Shown piece by piece: positions 1-7,262 of a DNA stretch of 27,509 bases. The position numbers and the translations under genes are program-made. The stretch spans positions 1 through 27,509 of the IMG/VR virus record IMGVR_UViG_3300033985_000213. One strand, written 5' to 3'. Below the pieces are notes generated by a model, which was not told the DNA's origin, ran no database searches, and was given only the letters and a program-made list of their open reading frames with translations. The DNA is from a virus. Positions within the stretch are counted from its first letter, which is position 1; the number at the start of each line of letters is the position of its first letter.

Positions 1-1
1 C

Positions 2-346
2 CTATCCAACAAATGATTTAGGTGGCATCGGTATAATCTGCCCTTGTGGTTTCCATAAATGCAAACAGAATGGATGCACATTGACATATTCAGATTTTGG
101 CGGATGGTACTGGACAACACATTCATCTTCCCTGAAAAATATATCTTTTACCTCACACATTTCTTCCCATGAACAGCAATGATTTTTATAACTGACTGAT
201 ACATGATCCCAGCCACCACCCCAACTGAAGATAATCATAACTGGTTTTCTGCTGCCCCGGAGATAACCAATTGCCCATCCACCATCAGCTCCTATTTCCT
301 GAATAATAATCCTTTTATCTTGTTTTATTTCATCTAATGATTTCAT
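2..346 (-). CDS. Phage protein, DUF7694-like
   Basis: A complete 114-aa protein whose TAG stop lies at positions 2-4. The middle (WDHVSVS, then a WEEM segment) and the C-terminal part (VVQYHPPKSEYVN, then HPFCLHLWKPQG) match my memory of a small conserved phage family now called DUF7694. No catalytic function is known for it. The start is supported by an AGGAGG site just upstream. It is the last gene visible in the leftward early operon of prophage A, 12 bp downstream of the radical-SAM gene. The family assignment is from memory of the motifs, so treat it as probable rather than certain. Confidence 0.7.
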   Translation of the reverse strand: MKSLDEIKQDKRIIIQEIGADGGWAIGYLRGSRKPVMIIFSWGGGWDHVSVSYKNHCCSWEEMCEVKDIFFREDECVVQYHPPKSEYVNVHPFCLHLWKPQGQIIPMPPKSFVG

Positions 347-358
347 CTGTGATCCCTC

Positions 359-1372
359 CTAAACGTCCAGTTCAGGGGGAGTAACCCCCAAATTATCACA
401 AAGCTTTTCGTAACAACCTCTGCAGACATATGCTAATTGCTTTGCACCGGTTCCCCGTTTAGCTCTGGCCAGCAATGCAATCATTTCCTTCTTCAGCTTT
501 TCCTCTTTACATAAAGCACATTGACCGTACATCTTTTTATACCAGGCACTCTCTGTTTGCTGTTCCACACTTACTTGCCGTTTAAGGATCTCCGGAAACT
601 CCTGCAATGCTTTTAAATCGATACCTTTGCCCATAATATCTAGCAGATTATCTTTCAAAAATACCGGGACAATTTTCTCTTTGCACTTCTTAATAAGTCT
701 AAGAATCCAATCCCTCTCCGGAATAACTTTATCCCGCCGATTTCCTGTTTCAGCTCCGATAATTACCCAATCCACTTTTTCAACTAATTCATCAGCTGCT
801 TCATCGGACCATGGTGCAAGAATAGGTTCAATGCTTATAAATACATTCACTTTTTCATTCCAGAAAAATTCCATATCCGGAGTAGGTACAGTTGTGCCAT
901 ACCAAAAATTATCAGCTGTAGGGAGAATATCTCTTTTAAGCAGTTCTTCATAACGCTTTGGATTTTTTGTAAGAAACATATAATTGTGCTGCGGGTATTT
1001 CTTACAGGCTTCAAATATCATAGAGATCCATTCATCAGGTATCCAATCTCCAAAAACATCAGCCATCGACCCAACAAATATATTTCTGCCATTTTTCACT
1101 TTCCCGGGCCAATCCATGCGGTACATGTGCAGCGTAGGTTCAAATCCATAAGGATAATTCAATGCCCTGTTCTCCCGGGTAATAAATGGCTTATCTAACA
1201 CATATAATCCTCTTTCATTATCATACTGGCAGTCATTAGATGCCTTATTTAACCTGATGTCTCCTGAGAATCTTGCGGACTGCTTCCTTGCATAGCAGTA
1301 TGGGCAATCGTGTTTGCACCCGGTTATGGGATTCCATGAGTAGTCAGTCCAGTCTATTTTGCTCTTATTCAT
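359..1372 (-). CDS. Phage Gp37/Gp68 (DUF5131) radical-SAM-like protein
   Basis: A 337-aa protein starting at the ATG after a GGGGGGA ribosome site; a longer in-frame start exists but lacks one. The N-terminus has the family signature: IDWTDYSWNPITGC, then CKHDCPYCYA, giving a CX3CX2C cluster (C19, C23, C26) of the type that binds a 4Fe-4S cluster in radical-SAM enzymes. FVGSMADVFGDW, FLTKNP, SIEPIL and VIIGAETG follow in the usual order. The family is common in phages but its substrate is unknown. After about residue 270 there is an extension with two Cys pairs (CALC, CRGC), probably a zinc ribbon. It overlaps the upstream small gene by 8 bp, which suggests translational coupling. Confidence 0.85.
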   Translation of the reverse strand: MNKSKIDWTDYSWNPITGCKHDCPYCYARKQSARFSGDIRLNKASNDCQYDNERGLYVLDKPFITRENRALNYPYGFEPTLHMYRMDWPGKVKNGRNIFVGSMADVFGDWIPDEWISMIFEACKKYPQHNYMFLTKNPKRYEELLKRDILPTADNFWYGTTVPTPDMEFFWNEKVNVFISIEPILAPWSDEAADELVEKVDWVIIGAETGNRRDKVIPERDWILRLIKKCKEKIVPVFLKDNLLDIMGKGIDLKALQEFPEILKRQVSVEQQTESAWYKKMYGQCALCKEEKLKKEMIALLARAKRGTGAKQLAYVCRGCYEKLCDNLGVTPPELDV

Positions 1373-1592
1373 TATTACTTCCCCCCTTCTCCTTGGGCAT
1401 ATAAAAAATCGTTCTATTGTCACGAATATGGTTCTCTAATTTATCTATCACTTCCAAAGCTCTTTCTGGTGTATCATAGTCTCCCAGCTTAGTATCATCT
1501 GCAGCTCCTGAAACTCCCATTATTGAGGCTTCAACAATATAAACTTCTTTGTAATCACCAAATGAACGTCTATCCTGGCTTCTTATCCACAT
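1365..1592 (-). CDS. Small conserved phage protein (MWIRSQD type)
   Basis: A 75-aa protein beginning MWIRSQDRRSF, a start seen in a family of small proteins in Firmicutes phages and genomes. It also has a GDYDTPERALEVIDKLENHI segment typical of that group. Its function is not known. A GGGGG ribosome site lies 7 bp before the ATG. Its end overlaps the start of the radical-SAM gene by 8 bp, so the two are probably co-translated. Confidence 0.7.
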   Translation of the reverse strand: MWIRSQDRRSFGDYKEVYIVEASIMGVSGAADDTKLGDYDTPERALEVIDKLENHIRDNRTIFYMPKEKGGSNNE

Positions 1593-1607
1593 AATATAAC
1601 CCCCTGT

Positions 1608-3605
1608 CTACATTGCCTTTTTTTGTAATTGCGGAACCAGCTTTGTTTTCTCAAATTTATTTAAGAAGCTTTTAAGTTTATCTGTCATATCTGTATTGTT
1701 CTTACCTCTGCATTGGACTATCTTTCCATCTTTAACTTCCATAGTGCAGTACGGCTCATCCAGAGTTTCAACCTTTCGGATAAATAAAACTACTGTTATG
1801 CCCTCTGCAATTTGTTTTATATAGGTACCAACGCAATGGTGTAGAATTTGTCCTTCTTTAATCAACTCATCTGCATTTTGAGGAGCTCTTACTACAAGTC
1901 CCTTATATTCCATCCCATACTTTTCAGTGAGTTCTTTGGCCATGACCTTTATTTTATTTTTCATCTTTCTCTGCCTTCGGGCTTCTTCCTTATCACGTTT
2001 GGCCTGTACCAACTTGGCAGCTCTATCGTGTTCCTGTTTTAGGTTTTTGGGGTAAAGTATAAATTCATTTTTTAGGTCATATCTCAGTTCCTTGCAAAAC
2101 CCTATATAGTCCATCCAGTCACGATAAGCAATTGATAGCTTGGTATCCCTTTCTAAATGCATATAATTCCGCTGATCTTGATTTTTCTTGATTTTTTCAG
2201 CTTGAACAGAAAGATAATTAAGAGCCTTATTCACAGTGGTATATCTTGACAGTTCAAGGAGTCCGGTTGCACAGCCAAGATTATCACATATATACCTTAT
2301 CTGCTCCGGTGACAAGTTCAGCCCTTCTCTCTCCATCACTTGGACAAGCCTTAATTCTTCTAAGGAAGCATCTATCTTCTGTAGCAAAGGCAATGATTTT
2401 TTAGAAATCTTTAATATTTCCTGCATGTTTTTACCTTTTGCGTTAATCCAGTTTGTTACCATATGCCCTTGCACTACCTCATAGGTAAGCCTGTAGAGCT
2501 TTAACTTAACAAAATACTCAATAAACGGATAGTCCTTATAAGCTGATAGATATCTGTCAACATTAAATCCTATCCCTGGCTTATGAGTAGCAAACTCTTT
2601 AAGCGCTGAATACTTCCACTTTGTATCTTTCAAAACATCATCAAGGTTGGCATCATACACAGCTGTATTATGAAAATACCATTTACCTCTATAATCACAC
2701 CACCTTACATTTCCTGTCTGTTTAAAATTAGCCCATTCATAAGACTTTATTCTATCGCTACTTATATAGTAGAAATCTCTTGTTGCTTCAAACCAATGAG
2801 TTTTAGGCTTTCTGTAATGCTCATTAAATTCTCTGCCCACTTTGAAATACCTGATGATAAAGCCTTTATCAAATTTCTGAAACAGAGCAGCTTCAGCATA
2901 ATCATGCACTTTTTTTGATTTTCCAAGTGCCTTATATGTTATTGGGCTCTTGCAGTTGGGACATATCCCCTCCTGGTTATGCCTTGGCTTTTCTACCAAA
3001 ACATCCGTTTTACAGTAGGTGCAGTAGCCTTTCATGAGCTTCCTGGAGGATTTATACTCATAATAAATATATCTGCTCTTAAACAAGACCGTTTCCTCTA
3101 TCCATTTGTTAAAATCCCCCGGGAGCTCCGGTACCATCTCCATCTGTTTATCAATCTTGTCAGTAATTTTTTTGTGCTTTTGGGCAAGGCGTTTCTTCAT
3201 AATGGCTTCTTGAAAATCCTCAAGCCCTGCAAATACAGTTTTACCGCATTTAATAAAGCTTCTAATTGCTTTTTCAGATTGATCATCCACACAGACACAC
3301 CATTTCGGCCATTGCCATGCGTCTACCAAGCTTTTTAATGAAGCTGTTTTCCACTTTGATTTGACAGTTCTTAGGTCCTGTGTGATATAATCATCTTGAT
3401 TCAGGAATACCCTGAAGGCTGCTCTTGTTTTTTCTTCTCTCAGGTCGCATTGGGAATAGAAATTCAAGAGCAGTATTTTTTCATTCTCAACCTCTGTAAT
3501 TATTGCAGCAACAAAGTATTTAGCATTTTCAACTCTCTTTGCAAGACTTATATATTCCTCTTTTGCCGCCTTTTCCGGCAATTTTGCTAGTGCTCTTTTA
3601 TTCAA
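1608..3605 (-). CDS. PcfJ-like protein
   Basis: About 665 aa if translation begins at the TTG at 3603-3605, which has a GGGGG site 8 bp upstream and overlaps the end of the PcfK-like gene. The frame stays open further upstream, but that stretch is a lysine/arginine-rich shadow of the neighbouring gene. A zinc ribbon (C195, C198, C215, C218) lies near the first third. The C-terminal region has the conserved PcfJ pattern: a GQILHHCVGTY segment, then EPYCTMEV and a QCRGKNN stretch. PcfJ was named from the enterococcal conjugative plasmid pCF10, and homologues are frequent in phages. The biochemical role is unknown. It pairs with the PcfK-like gene here as it does in plasmids. Confidence 0.8.
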   Translation of the reverse strand: MNKRALAKLPEKAAKEEYISLAKRVENAKYFVAAIITEVENEKILLLNFYSQCDLREEKTRAAFRVFLNQDDYITQDLRTVKSKWKTASLKSLVDAWQWPKWCVCVDDQSEKAIRSFIKCGKTVFAGLEDFQEAIMKKRLAQKHKKITDKIDKQMEMVPELPGDFNKWIEETVLFKSRYIYYEYKSSRKLMKGYCTYCKTDVLVEKPRHNQEGICPNCKSPITYKALGKSKKVHDYAEAALFQKFDKGFIIRYFKVGREFNEHYRKPKTHWFEATRDFYYISSDRIKSYEWANFKQTGNVRWCDYRGKWYFHNTAVYDANLDDVLKDTKWKYSALKEFATHKPGIGFNVDRYLSAYKDYPFIEYFVKLKLYRLTYEVVQGHMVTNWINAKGKNMQEILKISKKSLPLLQKIDASLEELRLVQVMEREGLNLSPEQIRYICDNLGCATGLLELSRYTTVNKALNYLSVQAEKIKKNQDQRNYMHLERDTKLSIAYRDWMDYIGFCKELRYDLKNEFILYPKNLKQEHDRAAKLVQAKRDKEEARRQRKMKNKIKVMAKELTEKYGMEYKGLVVRAPQNADELIKEGQILHHCVGTYIKQIAEGITVVLFIRKVETLDEPYCTMEVKDGKIVQCRGKNNTDMTDKLKSFLNKFEKTKLVPQLQKKAM

Positions 3606-4419
3606 CACCTGCACCCCCAAAATCAAACAATGATAACTGTCCTTCCGGTTCATGCTTAGATTTCTTCGCTTTATCTCTTGAAGGTGCAGCTTCAACCTTC
3701 TTTGGTGCCTCTTTGGTCGGGGTTGACTTTTCCACTGCTGGAGCGCTCTTTGCCTTTTCAGCTTCCTTTTTCCTCTTCTCTTCCTCTTTCTTTTTATTTT
3801 CAGCTTTAATCCGCTCCAGTTCGGCGTCATCCAACCTGTAATAATCCTCTGCCCAAGCATAGACTTCATTATCATTAATCCACCCGGTGCGGTTATTCAG
3901 TTTCTTCCGAGCTTCACTTTCCACATGATTAAAGCATTTTTCAAGCGTCTTATGAGGCTGGAGTACCAGCTTTGCAAACTCGGCATCCTCTTTGCACTTT
4001 GCTATAAGATGCTTCGATATAGGCTGAGTAGGTACCGTATCATTCTTGGCCGTACCAGCTTCATTTTTGAGCTTTTCTTCAGCTGTTTCTGTTTGCGGTT
4101 CCTGTTTTTCTTCAGTGTAAGTAGTTGCTTTTTTCATTTCCTCCGCACATTTGCTGCACAGATCCGGCTCTACCCAATAACAACCACCTTCACAAGGATT
4201 ATTCCAGCTGCAGCCACATACACGGCACTTCTGAACTTTCTCCTGCTCCTCAATAAGGAACTGGCTATCTCCTTCATAAAACTTTTTTACTGTGTCCTCA
4301 TCCAGCCCGTTCTCCAAGCCTAAAACCAGCAGATCATCATACTCCCCTGCTCCCCTTAAATTTCTTGCTGTTTCATTAAGGTCATATAGATTATTAAAAT
4401 CTCCGAATATCTTACTCAT
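3598..4419 (-). CDS. PcfK-like protein (AcrIIA9-related family)
   Basis: A 273-aa protein. Residues 65-91 form a Cys-rich cluster (CRVCGC, CEGGC, CSKC), a likely zinc site. Residues 133-200 resemble the PcfK domain: an ISKHLIAKCKEDAEFAKLVL stretch, a KTLEKCFNHVESEA segment and then a WAEDYY motif. After that comes a charged Lys/Glu helix and a C-terminal QLSLFDF (residues 261-267), which matches the beta sliding-clamp binding consensus QL(S/D)LF. The PcfK family includes the reported Cas9 inhibitor AcrIIA9, so an anti-CRISPR role is possible but not shown by sequence. AGGAGAG precedes the ATG. Its end overlaps the PcfJ-like gene. Confidence 0.75.
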   Translation of the reverse strand: MSKIFGDFNNLYDLNETARNLRGAGEYDDLLVLGLENGLDEDTVKKFYEGDSQFLIEEQEKVQKCRVCGCSWNNPCEGGCYWVEPDLCSKCAEEMKKATTYTEEKQEPQTETAEEKLKNEAGTAKNDTVPTQPISKHLIAKCKEDAEFAKLVLQPHKTLEKCFNHVESEARKKLNNRTGWINDNEVYAWAEDYYRLDDAELERIKAENKKKEEEKRKKEAEKAKSAPAVEKSTPTKEAPKKVEAAPSRDKAKKSKHEPEGQLSLFDFGGAGVE

Positions 4420-4432
4420 GTATACTCTCCTT

Positions 4433-5422
4433 TCATTTGGCTATATCAAAGAGTGACAACTGGTCAAACTCTTCCTTTACCCGCCCTTTCTTCTTGCCTT
4501 TAATCTGTCTTGACTGGCCAGAAATTTCACTGATACCTTTCACAGGTACAGCGCTTTCAATAACAATTTGAGTAGGTTCAGCAACAATTTCAGGCTCTTC
4601 AATAGCGTTTTCTGCAGTTTCGGTAACATTTTTCTCATACCCGAGTACTCTGCGGAGCTTATCATACATGGGATCCATGCTTCTTTTGATAACTTCATCT
4701 TCAGCATTTCTGGCATCTGTCATCCCGCATTGCTGCCTCCATATCCAGCCATCAAGCATGTATACCGGGGTGTACCACCTGGACCATTCTTCTACAGTTA
4801 AGGTGTTACCATGGATAACCACTGCCGGTATTCCATACAATGAAAGCTGCAGATATGCCATATGAACACATTTCAAATCTATATCCTGAGCAGTAACCAC
4901 CATTTGTGAGCAATAATTCATCCCATTTGCTTTCATAGCTTTTGCAAAGCCCAATACCATAGCACCACTTCCGACACATGGCTCACATACTGTTATAAAA
5001 CCTTTTTCTTTAACCATTTGTGCTTTATCGGAAACTGTAATCATTCCCATAGCTTCACAAATATGCACTGGTGTAAAAAATTGCCCTTTCCACTTGTTGT
5101 GGAGTTCTAACTCGTGGAATACCTGACCGAGAATATCAGTAGGTCCTCCATTAAGAACCAAGCTATCTTCCATGGCGTTTGTCAGGTATGCAAGCATTTC
5201 AGGGAACCTTTCCTGCTCACTCTTGCTGTAAGTATTTATAATTTCAAGGTACCGTTTCTCCCTTTCTTCTCTGTGGATCCAGTCAACCGTATTACTCAGT
5301 GCTATAGCTGACATTTCAACGAAGTCCGAAGGCACCTGCCAGGTTGAGTGCCTATAACCCAAATCGCTTATTGTCTTTACAATCTCTTTCCGGTAATCTG
5401 AAATAGCTTGATTTTTACTCAT
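4433..5422 (-). CDS. N-6 DNA methylase-like protein lacking an NPPY motif
   Basis: A 329-aa protein starting at the ATG with an AGGAG site, overlapping the end of the DnaC-like gene by 8 bp. Features of type I/N6-adenine methylases are present: GQFFTP (113-118), an SAM-binding motif CEPCVGSGAM (146-155), and QDID followed by AYLQLSLYGIP (179-199). Where the catalytic NPP(F/Y) should follow the GNTL segment (205-208), the sequence reads TVEEWSRWYTP instead. It may therefore bind SAM without methylating, or use an unusual catalytic motif. The C-terminus ends DQLSLFDIAK, a sliding-clamp binding motif like that of the next protein. This is a common phage early protein, probably linked to replication or restriction evasion. 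Confidence 0.75.
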   Translation of the reverse strand: MSKNQAISDYRKEIVKTISDLGYRHSTWQVPSDFVEMSAIALSNTVDWIHREEREKRYLEIINTYSKSEQERFPEMLAYLTNAMEDSLVLNGGPTDILGQVFHELELHNKWKGQFFTPVHICEAMGMITVSDKAQMVKEKGFITVCEPCVGSGAMVLGFAKAMKANGMNYCSQMVVTAQDIDLKCVHMAYLQLSLYGIPAVVIHGNTLTVEEWSRWYTPVYMLDGWIWRQQCGMTDARNAEDEVIKRSMDPMYDKLRRVLGYEKNVTETAENAIEEPEIVAEPTQIVIESAVPVKGISEISGQSRQIKGKKKGRVKEEFDQLSLFDIAK

Positions 5423-6353
5423 AGCCACCACTCCTATAATCCTCCCAGGCCATGGTAATAACCGTTGATACCTCACGCAGGCGGCTTATAATTGCCACAA
5501 TTTTTTTATTTTCATAACCTTTTGGAGTTAGGTTCCTTATGAGGTCATCCTCATTGAAATTAGTGGTTATGATTGTCGGCTTCATATCCTCGTACCGGTC
5601 ATTGAGGATGGAATAAAGGGTTGACATGGACCAATCAGTACATTGCTCCTTGCCCAGGTCATCAATTATCAGCAAATCCACTTGCTTGTAGACTTTTAGC
5701 ACTTCATATTCGCTCACCTGGTTATCATCAAAAGCTTTCTTGATATCATCCAGCAGATCTATTGATGTCTTGCAAATTACCGGTATGCCCTGATGAATGA
5801 GCTGCAGTGCTATAGCAGCTGCTAAATGAGTTTTCCCGGTGCCATTTGTCCCCTCTATGTATAGGCCTTCCCCTCTCTCATAAAACTCCGAAAACCTGTC
5901 AGCATATGCCTTTGCCACAGCGTAAGCCTTTCTCTGCTCCGGTGTTCTTGCTCTGTAGTTTCCAAATGTCCTGTTAAGAAACCTTTTTTTGAGGCCGCTT
6001 TGTCCAAGCAACTTCTTTATCTTTTCCTGCATTGCTGCCCTTTTTCTTGCTAATTCCTCCTGCTCCTTGGCTTGACGCTGTTTTCCCTCATAATCAGTCC
6101 AATACTTTACCGCTGCCTCACAGGTGCAACGCTGGGGAGCTGGTGACCAGAAAGCTACCTGATCAAACAGGATAACCCCCTCATGGTATAATGTCTTTCC
6201 GCAAAACTCGCACTCCTTTGGTTCTGGTGGTTTCTTTTTGCATTTTATGCCATATTGCTCTGCTTCCAAAGATGTAACCACATTAGACCTTTTTTCTGAA
6301 TCCTGTGCTTGGTCTAAAACCGGACTGTACAGTAATTTGCTTATTTGTTCCAA
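5415..6353 (-). CDS. dnaC-like: DnaC/IstB-type helicase loader ATPase
   Basis: 312 aa from the TTG at 6351-6353, which has a GGGGG site about 8 bp upstream; an ATG at 6371 is the alternative start. The N-terminal part has a Cys cluster (C48, C51, C76, C78), probably a zinc site as in other phage DnaC proteins. The AAA+ core follows with Walker A GTNGTGKTH (168-176), Walker B LLIIDDLG (227-234), sensor 1 ITTNF and an arginine motif ISRLRE. The expected role is loading the replicative helicase onto phage origin DNA. It overlaps the replisome organizer gene upstream by about 70 bp, the usual phage arrangement of initiator followed by loader. Confidence 0.9.
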   Translation of the reverse strand: MEQISKLLYSPVLDQAQDSEKRSNVVTSLEAEQYGIKCKKKPPEPKECEFCGKTLYHEGVILFDQVAFWSPAPQRCTCEAAVKYWTDYEGKQRQAKEQEELARKRAAMQEKIKKLLGQSGLKKRFLNRTFGNYRARTPEQRKAYAVAKAYADRFSEFYERGEGLYIEGTNGTGKTHLAAAIALQLIHQGIPVICKTSIDLLDDIKKAFDDNQVSEYEVLKVYKQVDLLIIDDLGKEQCTDWSMSTLYSILNDRYEDMKPTIITTNFNEDDLIRNLTPKGYENKKIVAIISRLREVSTVITMAWEDYRSGGYE

Positions 6354-7212
6354 TTGCCACACCCCCTTCATTGTTAAACTCATCAAGCCATCCTTTAGCA
6401 TTTAACCAGGTTGAAGCATGAGGCATGTATCCGTCCAGAAATCGCTTATCGTATTTTTTTGCTCTTTCTACACCTGCTAAAATCGCCTTAAACAATTCTT
6501 CATCCGGATCCATTTTGGCCCATGTAATTTCTGCCTGACCCTTGCTCACTTTGTTTGGCCACAACTCCCAAAATCTATCAAACGATGCTCTTTGGCTTGC
6601 TGTTAACTCAGCTTTTTTACGAGATTTCCGGGTCTTGGAGGGGCTAACCTGAGATGGATCACCTGTGGCCGTTTCAACCAATAGGCTCTCGCCGGAGTTA
6701 TCCTTCGCTTTTTCATTCCCCCTTGAGGGGGATATAGGGGGAGTTATACTTTTATCTCCTATACTTTCCTCTACTTTACTTTGTGGATTATCGGTGCCAG
6801 TAACATCGTTTTCGTGGGGTTTTCGGTTCGGAAACTCATCATATTCTGGTTTTTTCGGTGCAGAAACTGTCCTTTTTGAGTAAACTGGTGCTAAATTGTT
6901 CACCAAAGATTCACACCAAATTACTTTATGTTTGCTCCATAAACTGCTATCAATCTTCCCCATGTCTGACAATTTCTCTAATATCTCTAAAGCGGTTTCT
7001 TCTGGAACTTTAGTTAATGCCAGTAGATATTCCCAGTCTGAAACACTGCTGCAATCATAAAAATGTCCATCACTTCTACAAAGAAGCTCCAGAAGCTTAA
7101 ACCAGAATGCATAGCCATCATTTCCGTATCGATTTTCCAGCATAAACTTCGTCTTGCTTTCAGTAACGAAGTGGGGAAAATAATCTACTGTTTGCTTTGT
7201 AGGCCTCGCCAA
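6283..7212 (-). CDS. Replisome organizer / replication initiator (Lin1244/Lin1753-type N-terminus)
   Basis: 309 aa from the TTG at 7210-7212, preceded by GGGAGG at 7-bp spacing. The N-terminus (ARPTKQTVDYFPHF, then GNDGYAFWFKLLELL) matches the winged-helix N-terminal domain of phage replication initiators. A low-complexity Pro/Ser/Lys linker follows. The C-terminal part has FWELWPNKVSKGQAEITWAK and, after a gap, FLDGYMPHASTWLNAKGWLDEF, a conserved domain of the same proteins. The expected role is to bind the phage origin, which in such phages often lies inside this gene, and to recruit the DnaC-type loader encoded next. No iteron array was obvious by eye. Confidence 0.85.
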   Translation of the reverse strand: MARPTKQTVDYFPHFVTESKTKFMLENRYGNDGYAFWFKLLELLCRSDGHFYDCSSVSDWEYLLALTKVPEETALEILEKLSDMGKIDSSLWSKHKVIWCESLVNNLAPVYSKRTVSAPKKPEYDEFPNRKPHENDVTGTDNPQSKVEESIGDKSITPPISPSRGNEKAKDNSGESLLVETATGDPSQVSPSKTRKSRKKAELTASQRASFDRFWELWPNKVSKGQAEITWAKMDPDEELFKAILAGVERAKKYDKRFLDGYMPHASTWLNAKGWLDEFNNEGGVAIGTNKQITVQSGFRPSTGFRKKV

Positions 7213-7262
7213 AATACCACCTCCCATCTCAAAGGGATTTGCAGGGGAGTTTAGACCCCTGC

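Noticed and set aside
3606-3875. 90-residue N-terminal extension of the PcfJ-like protein
   Set aside because: It is a Lys/Arg-rich shadow of the PcfK-like gene, without a ribosome site; the TTG at 3605 has a good one.
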